Assembly (NCBI RefSeq): GCF_019400985.1
Contig: NZ_WTFF01000031.1
Coordinates: 1-35,304, forward strand
DNA length: 35,304 bases
Reading direction: 5' to 3'
From: Streptomyces bambusae
GTDB taxonomy: Bacteria; Actinomycetota; Actinomycetes; Streptomycetales; Streptomycetaceae
The translations under genes were made by a program, and so were the position numbers. This document shows positions 34,479-35,304 of this stretch, one piece after another. The stretch's first letter is position 1; each line of letters opens with the position of its first letter. Under the pieces are notes generated by a model that was given only the letters and a program-made list of their open reading frames with translations, made no database searches and had not been told where the DNA came from.

Positions 34479-34936
34479 ACCGCTTCCTGCCGCCCCGCCA
34501 GATGAGCGGTCAGTCCGCGCCGTCCGGCCCGCATCATCAGGGCGTGGTTGAGCCGGAAGACGGGCCGGCCGGGCACGGCGAGCCGGCGCATCAGCGGCTT
34601 GCGGACCTCCACCTCCTGCTCGTACAGGGCCCGGGTGCCGCGGCCGCCGTGCGGGCGGACGGTCCAGCGGGCCCAGCCGTCGAGGTCGCCGCGCAGGGCG
34701 GCCTCCAGCACCCCGCGGGCCGGGTCGTGCAGCAGCTCGGTGAGGGTGACGTGGAGCTCGTACGGCAGGAAGGAGCGGAAGCGGGCGCTGCCGGTGCGGT
34801 CGTCGAGGCGGGCGACGCGGCGCACCTGGGGCCACCACCGCGGGTATTCCTCGGCGCTCGCCAGGGCGGCGTAGACCCGGGCGGGCGGGGCGGGGATGTC
34901 CCAGACGCTGCGGAAGCGGTAGTGGTTCCAGTCCAT
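34475..34936 (-). CDS. SRPBCC family protein (polyketide cyclase/dehydrase-like)
   Basis: A 153-residue protein with the START/SRPBCC pattern: MDWNHYRFRSVWDIPAPPARVY (in part), then a helix ALASAEEYPRWWPQVRRV and alternating beta strands (ARFRSFLPYELHVTLTELL, ALYEQEVEVRKPL), closing with a long C-terminal helix (NHALMMRAGRRGL). Such proteins bind hydrophobic ligands in a deep pocket; the ligand here is unknown. ATG at 34936 follows a GGGG stretch, and longer upstream frames are not supported. The gene is next to the tRNA and shares its end with the tRNA promoter. Confidence 0.85.
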   Translation of the reverse strand: MDWNHYRFRSVWDIPAPPARVYAALASAEEYPRWWPQVRRVARLDDRTGSARFRSFLPYELHVTLTELLHDPARGVLEAALRGDLDGWARWTVRPHGGRGTRALYEQEVEVRKPLMRRLAVPGRPVFRLNHALMMRAGRRGLTAHLAGRQEAV

Positions 34937-35056
34937 GTCCCCAGTCTGGCCCGGTGCGGGGCGGGGCATGCGCTCGTACTCAGGTGCGGCACCCAGGTAC
35001 GGGATGAGTACCCGCGCCCATGTCCTGGTCGCGTGACCGGCAGCACACTGCGCCGT

Positions 35057-35304
35057 ATGGACAACATATTGCCGCCGGCCGAGGAGCTGGCGCTCGTCGA
35101 CCGTGAACTGGCGTGGCTGGACGCCCGTCGGATGCAGTTGCTCAGGCGCCGGGAGTGGCTGGTGCGCACACTGACGGCTCCGGTGCCGGCGGTGTGGGCT
35201 CCGCCGGGACAGGCCGGGGGCGCGGCGGCGGGGCGGGGGGGGGGGCCGGCGGGGGGGGGGGGGGCGGCGGGTTCTTTTACCCACTTGTCCCTCGTCCCCG
35301 GCTC
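35057..35304 (+). CDS. Partial gene, hypothetical protein with charged N-terminal helix
   Basis: ATG at 35057 opens a frame beginning MDNILPPAEELALVDREL and continuing WLDARRMQLLRRREWLV, a strongly charged amphipathic helix that resembles real protein. After about 55 codons the sequence becomes poly-G and unreliable, and the contig ends. The gene is divergent from the SRPBCC gene. The family cannot be named from the fragment. Confidence 0.5.
   Translation, partial: MDNILPPAEELALVDRELAWLDARRMQLLRRREWLVRTLTAPVPAVWAPPGQAGGAAAGRGGGPAGGGGAAGSFTHLSLVPG
35230..35304. other. Contig edge with poly-G runs
   Basis: Runs of 11 and 14 G appear, followed by an unusual TTCTTTTACCC segment. This mirrors the left edge and is most likely misassembled or miscalled sequence, so the reading frame here should not be trusted. 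Confidence 0.7.

Overview
The window looks like chromosomal DNA from a Streptomyces species or a close relative (very high G+C, GTG/TTG starts, strong codon bias to G/C in third positions). It appears to be a whole assembly contig: both ends run into implausible C or G homopolymers, while everything between reads as intact genes. The gene order is the conserved actinobacterial housekeeping block that I recall from Streptomyces and, in looser form, from mycobacteria (thrS, HIT, pgsA, patA, pimA, pdxS, pdxT, yebC, ruvCAB, yajC-secDF, apt, rel, ppi, MBL, hisS). No phage genes, integrase, IS transposase, CRISPR array, rRNA or secondary-metabolite cluster is visible.

Layout, left to right. 223-4305 (minus): an MBL-fold hydrolase and hisS, then a VKOR-family membrane protein and rarA. 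4463-6675 (plus): a membrane-anchored cyclophilin and a DUF349 coiled-coil protein, ending in a hairpin shared with the convergent rel gene. 6820-13543 (minus): yajC-secD-secF-apt-rel, joining protein export to purine salvage and (p)ppGpp control. 13711-17170 (minus): yebC, then ruvC-ruvA-ruvB, with a 220-bp element bearing perfect 36-bp inverted ends between ruvA and ruvB. 17228-18746 (minus): pdxS-pdxT for pyridoxal 5'-phosphate. 18.76-19.91 kb: a structured pdxS leader, then about 24 degenerate copies of a 40-41 bp tandem repeat that runs into the 3' end of the next gene. 19878-23742 (minus): a small membrane/coiled-coil protein and the phosphatidylinositol mannoside genes pimA, patA-like and pgsA-like. 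24012-28009 (plus): an EF-G paralogue with a degenerate G4 motif and an unknown membrane protein. 28183-30789 (minus): thrS and a HIT hydrolase. 30967 onward: a GNAT acetyltransferase with an in-frame 15-bp repeat, a coupled pair made of a DUF4365 (PD-(D/E)XK-like) protein and a protein with an OB-like C-terminus, a divergent DEDDh exonuclease, tRNA-Val(CAC) with a clear promoter, an SRPBCC protein, and the start of a gene cut by the contig end.

Most genes are ordinary. The most interesting parts are non-coding or at gene junctions: the 40-41 bp array that seems to grow out of the 3' end of a gene, the 24-bp tandem repeat that multiplied the stop/start junction between pgsA and patA, the paired inverted motifs before pdxS, the inverted-repeat element splitting the ruv operon, and the small nuclease-like gene pair near the right end. 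All functional names rest on sequence motifs and family knowledge; no database search was run.
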